Source: Notamacropus eugenii (Eukaryota > Chordata > Mammalia > Diprotodontia > Macropodidae). Taken from it: a stretch of DNA of 64,000 bases. Each line of letters begins with the position of its first letter. Within the stretch, counting starts at the first letter, position 1. The translations under genes and the position numbers were made by a program. Positions 54,795-64,000 of this stretch are shown here, one piece after another. A model generated the notes under the pieces. That model did not search any database and was not told the origin of the DNA. It saw only the letters and a list, made by a program, of their open reading frames with translations. The stretch lies in assembly GCF_028372415.1 (NCBI RefSeq), contig NC_092876.1, positions 63,454,885-63,518,884 of the forward strand, given 5' to 3'.

Positions 54795-55050
54795 GAACAG
54801 CCTGAGAGTCAGGAGACTGGGGTGCTGCCGTGACCTCATTCTGTGATCTTCAGCAAATGCTTGTCTTCTCGTGGTCAACACATTTCTCCAGCAAGGCTGT
54901 CTGGACTCAGTGATCATTAGGATCCCTCGGTGTATTTACATTCCACACTGGAAGCCTCTTCTAGATGTGACATTCTGTACTCTAACATATAATGTCCTAT
55001 GGCCCCATATAGCCCTGACATCCTATATCCTAAGATCCAGTTCTGCCTCC
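54795..55050 (+). mobile_element. MIR-type SINE ending in tandem tail units
   Basis: 'ctgagagtcaggagactggg' and 'gatcattaggatccctcggt' are SINE text; from about 54955 units 'gatgtgacattctgtactct' and 'agccctgacatcctatatcc' repeat the tail motif. Confidence 0.55.
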
Positions 55051-55899
55051 ACTCCCTCTCTGATACCATTAAACCTCTCTCCAGGTATACCTCAGACCTA
55101 TTCAAGTTCCTAGCCACAAACCCCTAAGTTTTCTGTCCCCTCTGCAGAGCGCAGATTTTCACCACCCCAGTCAACTCCAATGGTGCATCAAACCATCCCT
55201 CTACAGCTCATAAAAACTCCACTGAGTACTAGGAACTTACTTGTACATGACTTAACAAGGCTATGAGTACAACCTACTACCAAGCAGGAGCAGAATGAAG
55301 GTTATTAGGAGAAGACCCACATTTCTCCTAAAGCAATCAACCCAAGGCTCTTGCCTTCTTCCTCATGGGAAACCAATCCAGTTCTACTTTAATTATAGAC
55401 TGTGTTCAAGTACCTCCTAGCTTCCTGCCTACAAAAGGATTTTAATGTTTCCTCCTTATATACCACACAGACTTCATTTATAAATTTCTTAATCCCTTTA
55501 AAATTCTCTCTCATGAAGTATAAAGCTGCTGGAGGGTTATGACCTGTTTTCTAACTTCTAACTTTACTCAACTGGAGAACCTCATAATAAATAGCTTCTT
55601 CTTATCAATGAAGAATTTCCCTATCAGAGAACAGGTCCTAATCTGTCTCTCTTGGTCAGATTCCTTGGGCCTCTGGTTAATTAGTCATCTTCTATAATGT
55701 AAACCTGGGTTAAAGAAACTCTTAACAGGTACTGCAGAATCTGGGCTGAGTACACTGACAGTGGGTAGTCAGAATTCAAAGAGGAACCATCTATGCCTGG
55801 AAGTCCTCTGGAACATTTCAAATAGGCGAGAGGTAGGGAGAAGAGGACACCATTGTTTCTGCCACCTTTGTGTCCCATCACTGAGAGTCAACTAAGTGT
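55051..55899. other. Repeat-poor intronic stretch
   Basis: No gene recognised; part may be decayed CR1 (55370-55660). Confidence 0.4.
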
Positions 55900-56285
55900 A
55901 AAGAACTACTGGACCTAGCATCAGAAGAGATGAGTTTAGGTCATGGCTTTGTTACCTGGTACTCTGTAATCATGATATGGTATAATAAAAAGGGCACGTG
56001 GAGTCTAAGAATCAGGGTCTGAATACTGGTTCTGCTATTTACAAGTTCTGGGCCCCTGGGCAAGTCACCAACCTTTTCAAACTTCAGCTTTCTCTTCAGT
56101 AATGTGAAGGGACTAGGCTAAAATGATAAGGGCTTTTCAGCTCTGAATCTTCTGATCTAAATTACCAACTTCAGTTTCCTCATCTGTAAAATGGAAATAA
56201 GAAAACCTACCCTACCTATTTCTCAAAGCTATTGTGTGGATCAAGACAACGGAAAGGAAAGCATTTTGCAGGCAGTAAACAATAT
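55900..56285 (+). mobile_element. SINE nested in SINE
   Basis: Outer copy at about 55905-55978 ('gagtttaggtcatggctttg') resumes at about 56158 ('ttcagtttcctcatctgtaa'). Inner copy at about 55979-56157 ('agaatcagggtctgaatact', 'cctgggcaagtcaccaacct', 'cttttcagctctgaatcttc'). Both MIR/CORE type, sense. Confidence 0.7.
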
Positions 56286-56289
56286 ATGG

Positions 56290-56895
56290 ATTCAATTCCA
56301 TTTAAATATTAATTAAGCAGCTACTTAAGCTGGACTATATTCAGGGATACATAAATCATCAACATGACTCTTGCCCACAAAGAGCTTACATTCCCTATTG
56401 GCCTGGACATATAAAGTGTTTACTAATAAGTAAATGCATGATAATTTTACAATAGGGGAAGTACTAATCATCAGGGCAGCGATGACAAGCTTCCATTTGA
56501 GCAGCAGTGATGAAGGGAGTGTGTTTCTAGGAACACAGACTAGGAGGCACAATTCAATGATCAGGAAACTGTGGATAGGTCAGTCTGGCCTGAACACAGA
56601 GAGGATGAAGGGGAATAATGTGAAATAAGTATGGAACGTTAGGCTGGAGCCAGGTTGAGATGGGTTTTAAATGCAATCATCCTTGAAGCCTGCAGGGAGC
56701 CCCTGAAGACTTCTGAACAGAGAAATAAGATGGTCCAACCTGTGCTTTAAGCTTCTTTGGATGCTGTTGGAGAATGGATTAGAGAAGGGAGAGGCTGGAG
56801 ACAGGGAGGCCAATAGGGAGGAAATTACAATAGTGTAAGATGAAGGGATGAGAGCCTGAACCTAGGCAGATGTGAAAGTGGAGAAGAGCAACCAA
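56290..56895 (-). mobile_element. L2 LINE 3' region
   Basis: 'taaatattaattaagcagct', 'tcttgcccacaaagagctta', 'gtggataggtcagtctggcc', 'ggctggagccaggttgagat', 'gaagcctgcagggagcccct' and 'gggaggaaattacaatagtg', antisense. Confidence 0.8.
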
Positions 56896-57149
56896 TACAA
56901 GTCAAATGATTGGGTTGGGAAATGACAGAGAGGATGAGAGAGGGGGAGACAGGAGTTGGGGAGACTGAGCCAGTCTGTCACTCAAGTTCCAGCTCTTTCC
57001 AGGGATGGGCCTGCAGTACGTGGTCCTGATAGAGCACACAAATCCAAAGACCCTTTCCATTTCTTCAGCATCATCCCTCTCCAAAACAGAGTCCAGAACT
57101 AGCTGCTAAATCTGGAAAGTGAGGCATGGTGAAACAAGCTCTGAGTTTC

Positions 57150-57285
57150 AGTTCTACTCTCTGCCACTGAATATGTGTGACCTTCCAATTCTAATTCTCT
57201 GGACCTCAGTTTCCTCATCTGTCAAATATGGACATTGGACTGGATGACCATTAAGGTCCCTTCCAACTCTAGACCCATGATATCC
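57150..57285 (+). mobile_element. MIR/CORE-type SINE
   Basis: 'gtttcctcatctgtcaaata', 'ggactggatgaccattaagg tcccttccaactc'. A further decayed tail lies at about 57510-57600. Confidence 0.7.
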
Positions 57286-57699
57286 TGTGAGAAATAAGCA
57301 ACAGCAGTCCACATGGGTACAAGACCATCTGGAAGGAAGAGAGTGGAAAGGCCAGGACTACCAGGAATCCTCACGTTGACCCCGAGATAAGTGTTGCAGG
57401 ATGTGGGGCAGGAAGTGGAAAAAGGATGCCTAAAGACCCTAGGGTCTGCAACTACCACCTGCCCAGCTCTTATACTTACTAGTAAAACCCTAGTTTCCCT
57501 AAATTTACTAATGAACCCTTAGAGAAAGTCATTTAACCTCTCTTTGGTCAATCTATAAAATAGATATGATAACATTTGCACCCCTATTTCATAAGGTGCA
57601 GTGATGTGAGGGCCCTCTAGCTATGTGGGTTGTTGGGATCATGACCTTTTATTGAACTGTCTTTCTGAGACCTCTCCTGGAAATTCTTCCTAATTCTTC

Positions 57700-57809
57700 A
57701 ACATTCTATGCAATGCAAAGAGCATTGAGTCTGGAGTTCAATCCTGGCTCTGTTCTGTACTGCCTGGTCAAGTCACCTCACTTTTCTGGACCCTGGTTTT
57801 CTGATCTGT
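57700..57809 (+). mobile_element. MIR/CORE SINE, left part, split by L1
   Basis: 'agagcattgagtctggagtt', 'tgcctggtcaagtcacctca' and 'gttttctgatctgtaaaatg'. The copy continues at 58371 ('acctaaactagatgatctct') after the L1. Confidence 0.75.
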
Positions 57810-57826
57810 AAAATGATATGGGTTGG

Positions 57827-58353
57827 CATAAGAAATGATGAACAAGAAGACTTCAGAGAGGCCTGGAAGGACTTATATGACCTGATGCTGAGTGAAAGGA
57901 GCAGAACCAGGAGAACTTTATGCACAGCAACAACCACAGTGTGTGAGAGTTTTTTCTGGTAGACTTAGATTTTTGTAATAACACAAGAACTTCTGAAAAA
58001 AAAAAAAAAATCCCAATGGTGGACCTCAAGGCAAAAAGCCTTCCACACTCAGAGAGAGAAATATGGAAGTCACTCACATAATGTAGCAGATCATGTTTGT
58101 GTATGTGTATCTGTTTGTGTATCATGTTCTGATTTGTTATACGGATTCTTTCATTTATCTTAGTCTGACTACATAGCATGACGATAGTGAAGATATACTC
58201 AATAGGAAAGTTTATGTAGAATCTATACAGAATTGTATGCAGTCGTGGGGAGGGAGGGAGGTAGTGGGGGGTGGGTGGGGAGGGATAAAATCGCAATTGT
58301 ATGGCAGTGATTGTTAAACATTAAAAAAAATAAAAAAATTAATAAAAAAAAAA
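57827..58353 (+). mobile_element. 5'-truncated L1 LINE with a 17-bp target-site duplication
   Basis: Starts in the end of L1 ('gaagacttcagagaggcctg', 'tgatgctgagtgaaaggagc agaaccaggag'), runs through the 3'UTR ('agcatgacgatagtgaagat', 'gtcgtggggagggagg') and ends in an A-rich tail. AAAATGATATGGGTTGG flanks it at 57810-57826 and 58354-58370 with no mismatch. The insertion splits a SINE. Confidence 0.93.
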
Positions 58354-58619
58354 AAAATGATATGGGTTGGACCTAAACTAGATGATCTCTAATTAATCAA
58401 TTAACAAAACAATCCTTAGAAACCCAATGAGGAGCTGGGCACTTCCACTTAGGAGATATAAGGTCTCCTCCAACCCTAAGTCTTAGGATCCTATGGTTTT
58501 ATTTTTGTTCAGAATACCCCATCTGCCCCAGCACTTTGGAAGAGGAGATCACTGGAAGAAGCAACTTTGGTGGTTACACAATGAAGTTAGGAGTGGTTAG
58601 GTAGAGCTAGGATTAACAC

Positions 58620-59250
58620 TGACATTCCTAAGTTCATATCTAACCATATCATTCCCTTTGCTTGAGAAACTCCACTGGCTAATACTCTTAGCATAAAACA
58701 CAAATTTCAGCCCTTCTCAATTGGACTGCAGCCTGTCCTTCCAAGCTTATTGTACAATAGTCGCCTTTACACATTCTGTGTTGCACCCAAACTGCTCTAA
58801 TTGCTTTTTTTTTTTTTTTGATAGAACATAGCATTGAATCTCCTCGTGCCATCTACCAAATCAAGCATAAACCTTCTGATCTTGGCATTCAAAAGGCCCT
58901 TCACAAGCAGGCTCCAACCTATTTGTCTAGGCCTTAACTCATACTCCTTCCCACTTCCTTTCCTCTGCATCCCAACCAAACCGGGCTGCTCGCCAAGCGT
59001 TTGCTCAATGCTAACCCCTTGCCTGAAATGGGCCCACCCTCCCTGCCATCTTCTCCAGCTGCTGACGCCCTTCTCTTCCTTCAAGGTCCAATTCAGATGC
59101 TATTTCCTCAGTGACGCCTTCTCTGACCCCTGCTCCTTTCTCATATTCCTCATAGCACTCTGCCTGGATGCTCCTCAGCACCTAATAATGATGGATTTGT
59201 CCCCCTCGATCAACCATTATAACAGAATCTAGGCTGTGTATCTCTTTGTG
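58620..59250 (+). mobile_element. L2 LINE 3' portions, two copies
   Basis: First (58620-58800): 'tgagaaactccactggctaa', 'caattggactgcagcctgtc'. A T-run (58806-58820) separates it from the second (58830-59250): 'ggcattcaaaaggcccttca', 'gccttaactcatactccttc', 'gaaatgggcccaccctccct', 'aaggtccaattcagatgcta tttcctcagtgac'. Old, no intact frame. Confidence 0.7.
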
Positions 59251-59259
59251 TCCCCAACA

Positions 59260-60050
59260 CTAGGAAACAAGGCTTTGTTCGTGCTCTTCTACCTCTGGAA
59301 TGACTTTCTCCATTCATCCTTCAAAGACAAAGTCAATTCCCAATCCTTTATTGGCCGTCTCTCTCCCCTTCTAATGAACCACATGTAGGACTTAATTTTA
59401 TACTTGGCATACATTCCTTCATAGTGTTTGTTGTCTCTTGGGTCATCATTCCAGTCAAACAAATATTTACATCTTAAGATATTCCTTTCAAAATACCGTG
59501 AGGGCTGCGAAGATAGATAAGACACAGTCCCTACTCTCAAGTCTTTCCTCAATAAGAGGAAAGACAGGGACATAAACTCATAAGACACAAGTGACACATG
59601 GCAAAGACACCCCATGTCTGCCTGTCAAAATCCTTCCCTTCTTTCCAGGCCCAGCTCAAGGTCCTCCTCTATTCAAAGCCTTCCTTGATTCCCTCCTTTC
59701 TCGGGCCAAATCCTAAAGAAAGTTACCTTAACTTCCAATTTCTCCTAATACTTTCTTACTATGTTTGTGAAATTGGGCAAATCATTTAATCTCCCTATAC
59801 CTCAGTTTCCTCATCTGTCAAAAGAGGAAGGGAGGTCGAGATGGTCTCCTTCCAGTTCTAGACCATTGGCCTTTATCACTGCACTGATCACATCCTGGAT
59901 CAGTTATCTATGTATGTGTTTTATCCTCTATTAGACTATAAGCTCTTTGAAGGCACAGACCATGTTTTCAGTTCATATTTTTATCCATAGAATCTATGTA
60001 GGACCTAGACCTTGCATAAAGTAGTTGCTTAATTCATGCTTAAATGAATT
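59260..60050 (+). mobile_element. L2 LINE 3' portions with a nested SINE
   Basis: L2 text at 59265-59480 and 59590-59720 ('ttccaggcccagctcaaggt', 'caaagccttccttgattccc'), then a SINE (about 59755-59875, 'aattgggcaaatcatttaat', 'cagtttcctcatctgtcaaa'), then the L2 3' end (59880-60045, 'agactataagctctttgaag gcacagacc', 'aagtagttgcttaattcatg'). Confidence 0.7.
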
Positions 60051-60655
60051 TGAGGTTCAAACTTCAGAAGGGAGAAAAAAAAGCACTTCAGCTTTGAGAA
60101 GGGAAGTGGGAAAGGTGATGGACAGTCAGAGTTCATTAAAGACATAGTTGCTGAACTGTGCCTAAAAGGATGGGTAGAATTTCAACTGGCAAAAATGCGA
60201 AGGGGAAAGGTACCTAAATGTAACTCAGAATAATCAAAATACAGTCTATGCCCTTTCAAAAGAAATCTCTTCAAGAGAAAAACACACTCAAACACCAAAA
60301 CACAGCAACTACTATAGCCCAAAATATAATATCTACTATAGTCCACTCTCAAGTTTTTGACAAACTGGTTTGGAGGAAAGCTGTAGCCCATCCAATAATG
60401 ACATTCATTAAAGCATCTACTGTATTCATAACACTGTCCTCAGGGCTAGGGGAGTCATAGTTTCAGTAAACCAAGGCCCCTTCCCTGATGGAACCCAGAG
60501 TCAGGCCAAAGTGACCTATTTTGTCTCCTAATCGCCTCCCGATTCGATTTTTAAGTTCCTAAATTGCCTTACACCTTTCCTGTGGCTTCCACAGTACTTC
60601 ACATTGTATCTAGAGCAGAGGCTCCAGAAAATGCTTGTGCAGTGACATACAAATA
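60051..60655. other. Repeat-poor intronic stretch
   Basis: No gene recognised; a decayed L2 end may lie around 60400-60470. Confidence 0.4.
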
Positions 60656-60860
60656 TCCACATAGTCCTCATTCATTCCATTAATAATTATTTATGAAGAG
60701 CTCCCTATGCACCACACAGCATTGCACTGAGGTAGAGAACTGGCCTGGGAGCCAGGTAAACCTAGGTAGAAGTCCCACCTTGGTCACATACTGGCTGTGT
60801 GGACCTAGGCAAGCCCCTCCCAGGGCTCTGGGCAAATCTGTAAGGAAATAAATGGTAGAA
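60656..60860. mobile_element. L2 3' end (antisense) next to a SINE (sense)
   Basis: 'taataattatttatgaagag ctccctatgcacc' then 'actggcctgggagccaggta', 'ctggctgtgtggacctaggc'. Confidence 0.6.
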
Positions 60861-61737
60861 AAGGCTCTGGCTGACCTGCATGGAGAAGTTTCTCATCCAG
60901 AAGTTCTTTATATTAATAAAATCACAGGCCCAGTCCCTTTGCCCTACCTGTGTTCCAGGTACTGGGCTAGCTGCTGAAAATATAAAGATATAATCTGATA
61001 CTGTTACTGCAAACCAGGGGCTTGCAAATTTATCAGGGAAAACCAATAAACAAAGCCAGCAGAAAGCATGCATCTCTATCTGCAATGCTCGGGAGATGGA
61101 GAACAGGAAGCCGTGTCTCCCTCCCCACCACAAACACACACACATGCACATTTCCCACTGAGGTGGCTAAGTTCCATCAGCCACTACCACACCTTGGCTG
61201 CTTGGCCTCAGTGGATCTCTTTCAAGTTTCCCAAGAAATCACTAAGAATGGGTCTTTCAGAGTCTTTCTTGGACACAAAACAGGGCCACCCTAGACAGAA
61301 GGACCCCTGGGGCTGCAAATTGCCACACACCCCACAAACTGCCAGCTAACAACACATCATCGCCATGTGGGAAGAGGCAGATCTGCCCCAGCAGGAATCT
61401 ATAAACACAAATGACCACACAGCCCCTCCAACAAGGGAGGGAGGGAGTTAGGTGCGGGACACGTGCATTTGCACTTGTTTGTGTTTCTTCTTCGAGGCTT
61501 GGTTTTGTTTGGTTTTGAAGTATCTCCTGCCTCTTCCATTCCATTCTAACCTCCACATCCTCTTGATTCATTTCCATTTCCCATAAGGTGCCAGAAGGGA
61601 CAACAGCAATTCAGTATTAACAGACTGAGGGTTTAGGAACTCCTGTGAGCACTGGGAGAGGGGCAATGAACAAGAAGGGAACAGAGGGTACAAATGTACA
61701 TGACAAGCCTCCAGCATCCCGGTGATGGAAGTCACAG
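60861..61737. other. Repeat-poor island
   Basis: No transposon recognised over nearly 900 bp. Open frames on both strands are short and unsupported. Candidate conserved non-coding or unrecognised non-coding exon of LUZP1. Confidence 0.4.
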
Positions 61738-61990
61738 CTGAGCTGAGACCTTAGAAATCATTGATCCATTAGTCAAGAAGCATGTGTATCAACCAAGTCC
61801 CAGGCACTGTGCTGACATCCAGGGATACAAAGTATTAAGTAGTTTTATCCAACTCCTTCATCTTACTTAAAGGGAAGGAAACTGAGGCCCAGAGAAGGGA
61901 AAAGATCACACAAGTAGAAAATTATTTAAGTAGGAAGCAGACCCAGGTTTTCCAACACTAACTAAATCCAGCACTCCTTCCACACACCAC
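61738..61990 (-). mobile_element. MIR SINE interrupted by an L2 end
   Basis: 'gagaccttagaaatcattga' then L2 end (61775-61835, 'ccaggcactgtgctgacatc cagggatac') then 'ggaaactgaggcccagagaa' and 'gcagacccaggttttccaac'. Confidence 0.6.
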
Positions 61991-62819
61991 CTTGATTTCC
62001 TTCCATGGCCATGATCATAAATACTACAAAGATCTGACTCCATCCCTGTGGGCACCCTTGGCCCACAGAAGACCCTTCAGCATGTGCTTCCTAGAACAAT
62101 CAGCCACTGCCTCCCGCCATCCCCGAAAGAGGACAGGGCCCCAACAGCTGCTGGCCTGAAGGGGTTAACCCAGCTGGTACCAAAGGTTAGGAGGAAATGA
62201 ACAAGCCACCTGACACTTTTCTGGCAGAATCTAAGCTGATTAGTTTAGGTTACAAACACCACTGCAAGATTCCACTACACTGATGAAACTGCCCCTTTTC
62301 TACAACCTAAAAATAGCCCATTTATCAAAACAGGCACATTCCACACATGTTTCTGCACTGTCAGCTCCCTGAGGTTCCATATCCCCAAATCCTTCATCTG
62401 GAGTTCCTTATTAGAGCCCTGCTTTCCCCTATCCTAAAGCTGAGGACCAAAGAACATGGCCAGAGAGCTCCAGTCTTTCCTAACCCAGGCAGCTTAAGTT
62501 TCTTTCCAAGCACCAAACATGCACTGTGGTGTGCTCAGCCCAGGCCTCATGCAGAGCCCCAACAGGAAGGAGGGCTGGGCTTCAGAGAAGCAGAAATGGT
62601 GGGCATGACGAGGCATGATCAGGAAGTCAGGAAACTGCCTTGGGTTCATGCAGGAATGGAAGGGGCCCCACCCACCAGGCAGGCAGGAGATTCAGAAAAC
62701 ACAAGAGAAAATGGTTTCTAGTCTATCAGAAATGTTGGCCCAGCCATCTCAGGACAAGGCCAGCCTGAGACCCGGAGCCAAAACTGGCTCATCCCTCCCA
62801 CCCCCTTCAATCCCTCCAG
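61991..62819. other. Repeat-poor island with a MEF2-type site
   Basis: No transposon recognised. It holds CTAAAAATAG at 62307-62316 (perfect MEF2 consensus) and CAGCTG E-boxes near 62146 and 62171. Candidate intronic enhancer; not a gene. Confidence 0.4.
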
Positions 62820-62925
62820 CAATTCAACCAATATTTGCTAAGCACCTACTATGCACCAGGCAGTGTGCTTGGGTCCTGGCACATGCCCTGCTCTCAAGGA
62901 ATTTACAATCTCATCAGGGGTAAGA
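62820..62925 (-). mobile_element. L2 3' end
   Basis: 'ccaatatttgctaagcacct', 'actatgcaccaggcagtgtg', 'gctctcaaggaatttacaat', antisense. Confidence 0.75.
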
Positions 62926-63189
62926 TGTGAAAAAACAATGATGATTCAAGGGAGAATGAAATGTGCAGAAGACAGACCTAGAAAAACCATGATAGAGAGC
63001 TCACTTTGGTGGGGAAAGGAGGGGAGGTGCTCTAGTACTTGGAGAAGAATCCATGAAAGAGGTGGGGCCAAGCCAAACTATGAAGAGGGTTATCTTTGTT
63101 CAGTGCCACTAACCAATCCTTTTAGGGTTCTTTTGTGTTATCTTCCCCCCCATCCTAGAACCATCCTCAACCCCCATCACAGTGGAAAT

Positions 63190-63235
63190 CTAACAAGTAT
63201 TTATTAAGCACCTACTATGTGCCAGCAGATACAAA
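63190..63235 (-). mobile_element. L2/MIR 3' end fragment
   Basis: 'aacaagtatttattaagcac ctactatgtgccagc'. Confidence 0.65.
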
Positions 63236-63329
63236 GAACAACCACCAAAAGATGCTAGATTTAGAGTCAAATAAGCTTCATTCAAATCCTGATTCTGGGC
63301 GCCTTCTTACATTAGAAAGACCAGAGAGA

Positions 63330-63765
63330 GTGCTGGGTACAGATTTAGGAAGACAGGCGTTCAAACTCTGATTCACTAGCCATGTAACCCTGGGCAAATC
63401 ACCTAACCTCTATCTGCCTCAGTTTCCTCAACTGTAAAATGGGGAATAATATTAGCAACTACCTCAAAAGGTTGTTGTGAAGATCAAATAAGATAATATT
63501 TTGTATTTGTTTTGTCGGGTCGTTTCTCAATCCTGTCCGACTCCTCATGACCCCTTCTGGAGTTTTCTTGGCAAAGAAAATGGAGTAGTTTGCCATTTCC
63601 TTCTCCAGCTCATTTTACAGATGAGGAAACTGAGGCACATAGGGTCTTGCCCAGCGTCTCCCAGCTAGTAAGTGTCTGAGGCCAGATTTGAACTTGGGTC
63701 TTTGTGTATTAGTGCTTAGCAAAGTGCCTGGCACGTGGTAGGCAATATAGGAACATTTATTCCCT
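63330..63765 (+). mobile_element. MIR SINE split by a MAR1-type SINE
   Basis: MIR left part 63335-63500 ('catgtaaccctgggcaaatc', 'cagtttcctcaactgtaaaa', 'ggttgttgtgaagatcaaat') continues at about 63705 ('tattagtgcttagcaaagtg cctggcacgtggtagg'). TTTGTAT-like text at both junctions is a likely target-site duplication. Confidence 0.8.
63508..63702 (-). mobile_element. MAR1-type CORE-SINE nested in MIR
   Basis: Antisense: 'gtcgtttctcaatcctgtcc', 'gactcctcatgaccccttct', 'ggagtagtttgccatttcct', 'ctcattttacagatgaggaa', 'agtgtctgaggccagatttg'. The tRNA-like head is cut short. Confidence 0.85.
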
Positions 63766-63774
63766 TCCCCCTTC

Positions 63775-63930
63775 TGGAGCCAGACGACCTGGAGTCAAAC
63801 ACCACTTCTGACACTACCTATAGTAATAGTGGACAAATCATTTCCACTCCCTACGCCCTAATTTCCTTGTGTGTAAAATGAGGTGGGTCAGATAGCATGA
63901 CTTCTAAGGCCCTAGCACCAGATGCCCAAT
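63775..63930 (+). mobile_element. MIR/CORE-type SINE
   Basis: 'ggagccagacgacctggagt', 'ggacaaatcatttccactcc', 'taatttccttgtgtgtaaaa' and 'agcatgacttctaaggccct'. A further antisense MIR core begins at about 63960 and leaves the window. Confidence 0.65.
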
Positions 63931-64000
63931 AGCAGAAATCAGGTTATTTGCTCTGTACAAGGACCTAGAGATGATCAGCTTCATGACTTGCCCCAGCTCA

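Larger units (their letters stand above)
18977..64000 (-). other. LUZP1: Probable long 5' intron of LUZP1
   Basis: No coding exon of any recognisable gene was found on either strand in these 45 kb. The LUZP1 acceptor at 18977 needs an upstream exon, and human LUZP1 also has a long 5' region before its main exon. I therefore infer that this stretch is LUZP1 intron, possibly with unrecognised non-coding exons. No CpG-dense promoter-like segment was seen, so the start site probably lies past 64000. Content is old LINEs, SINEs, small DNA transposons, microsatellites and repeat-poor islands, listed separately. Confidence 0.55.

Noticed and set aside
18977-64000. Endogenous retrovirus or LTR element
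   Set aside because: I looked for LTR pairs and gag/pol blocks; every reverse-transcriptase-like piece found fits L1, L2, L3/CR1, RTE or another LINE.

Overview
The window is vertebrate nuclear DNA, most likely from a marsupial. Two genes, recognised from their protein sequence, sit tail to tail: the last three coding exons of KDM1A (LSD1, + strand) and all of the recognisable coding sequence of LUZP1 (- strand). This is the KDM1A-LUZP1 order known from human 1p36.12. The marsupial call rests on the repeats: CORE-SINEs of the MAR1 type with a Bov-B-like 3' tail, an RTE/Bov-B LINE, abundant L2, L3/CR1 and MIR remnants, L1 3' ends, and small palindromic hAT elements. I cannot name the species.

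Layout. 1-4486: KDM1A intron with L1, hAT, SINE and L2 remnants and a perfect 179-bp duplication. 4487-7091: three KDM1A coding exons with GT-AG borders, coding the last 153 residues; these align without gaps to human numbering 700-852. 7092 to about 7480: KDM1A 3'UTR with a poly(A) signal. About 7480-8860: short spacer between the two converging genes. About 8860-13167: long LUZP1 3'UTR. 13168-13320: last LUZP1 coding exon (50 residues and stop). 13321-15770: intron. 15771-18976: the large LUZP1 exon with 1036 codons and a short 5'UTR behind a good splice acceptor.

18977-64000 holds no coding gene that I can support. It is probably the long 5' intron of LUZP1, whose promoter I place beyond the right edge, because no CpG-island-like stretch was seen here. 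About half of it is old transposon debris, often nested: L2 in L3, SINE in L2, SINE in L1, L1 in SINE and SINE in SINE. Several repeat-poor islands (for example 20900-21830, 26290-27270, 30760-31840, 60860-61740 and 61990-62820) are the likeliest places for regulatory DNA.

The two genes act separately: KDM1A is a nuclear histone demethylase and LUZP1 a cytoskeletal/centrosomal scaffold. I found no new multi-gene system. The most unusual observations are the perfect 179-bp duplication, 30-bp tandem repeats grown from SINE tails, two remnants of a LINE with a finger-like C-terminus, and an uninterrupted (AAGGG)17 tract. Repeat boundaries were set by eye and are approximate unless target-site duplications are given.
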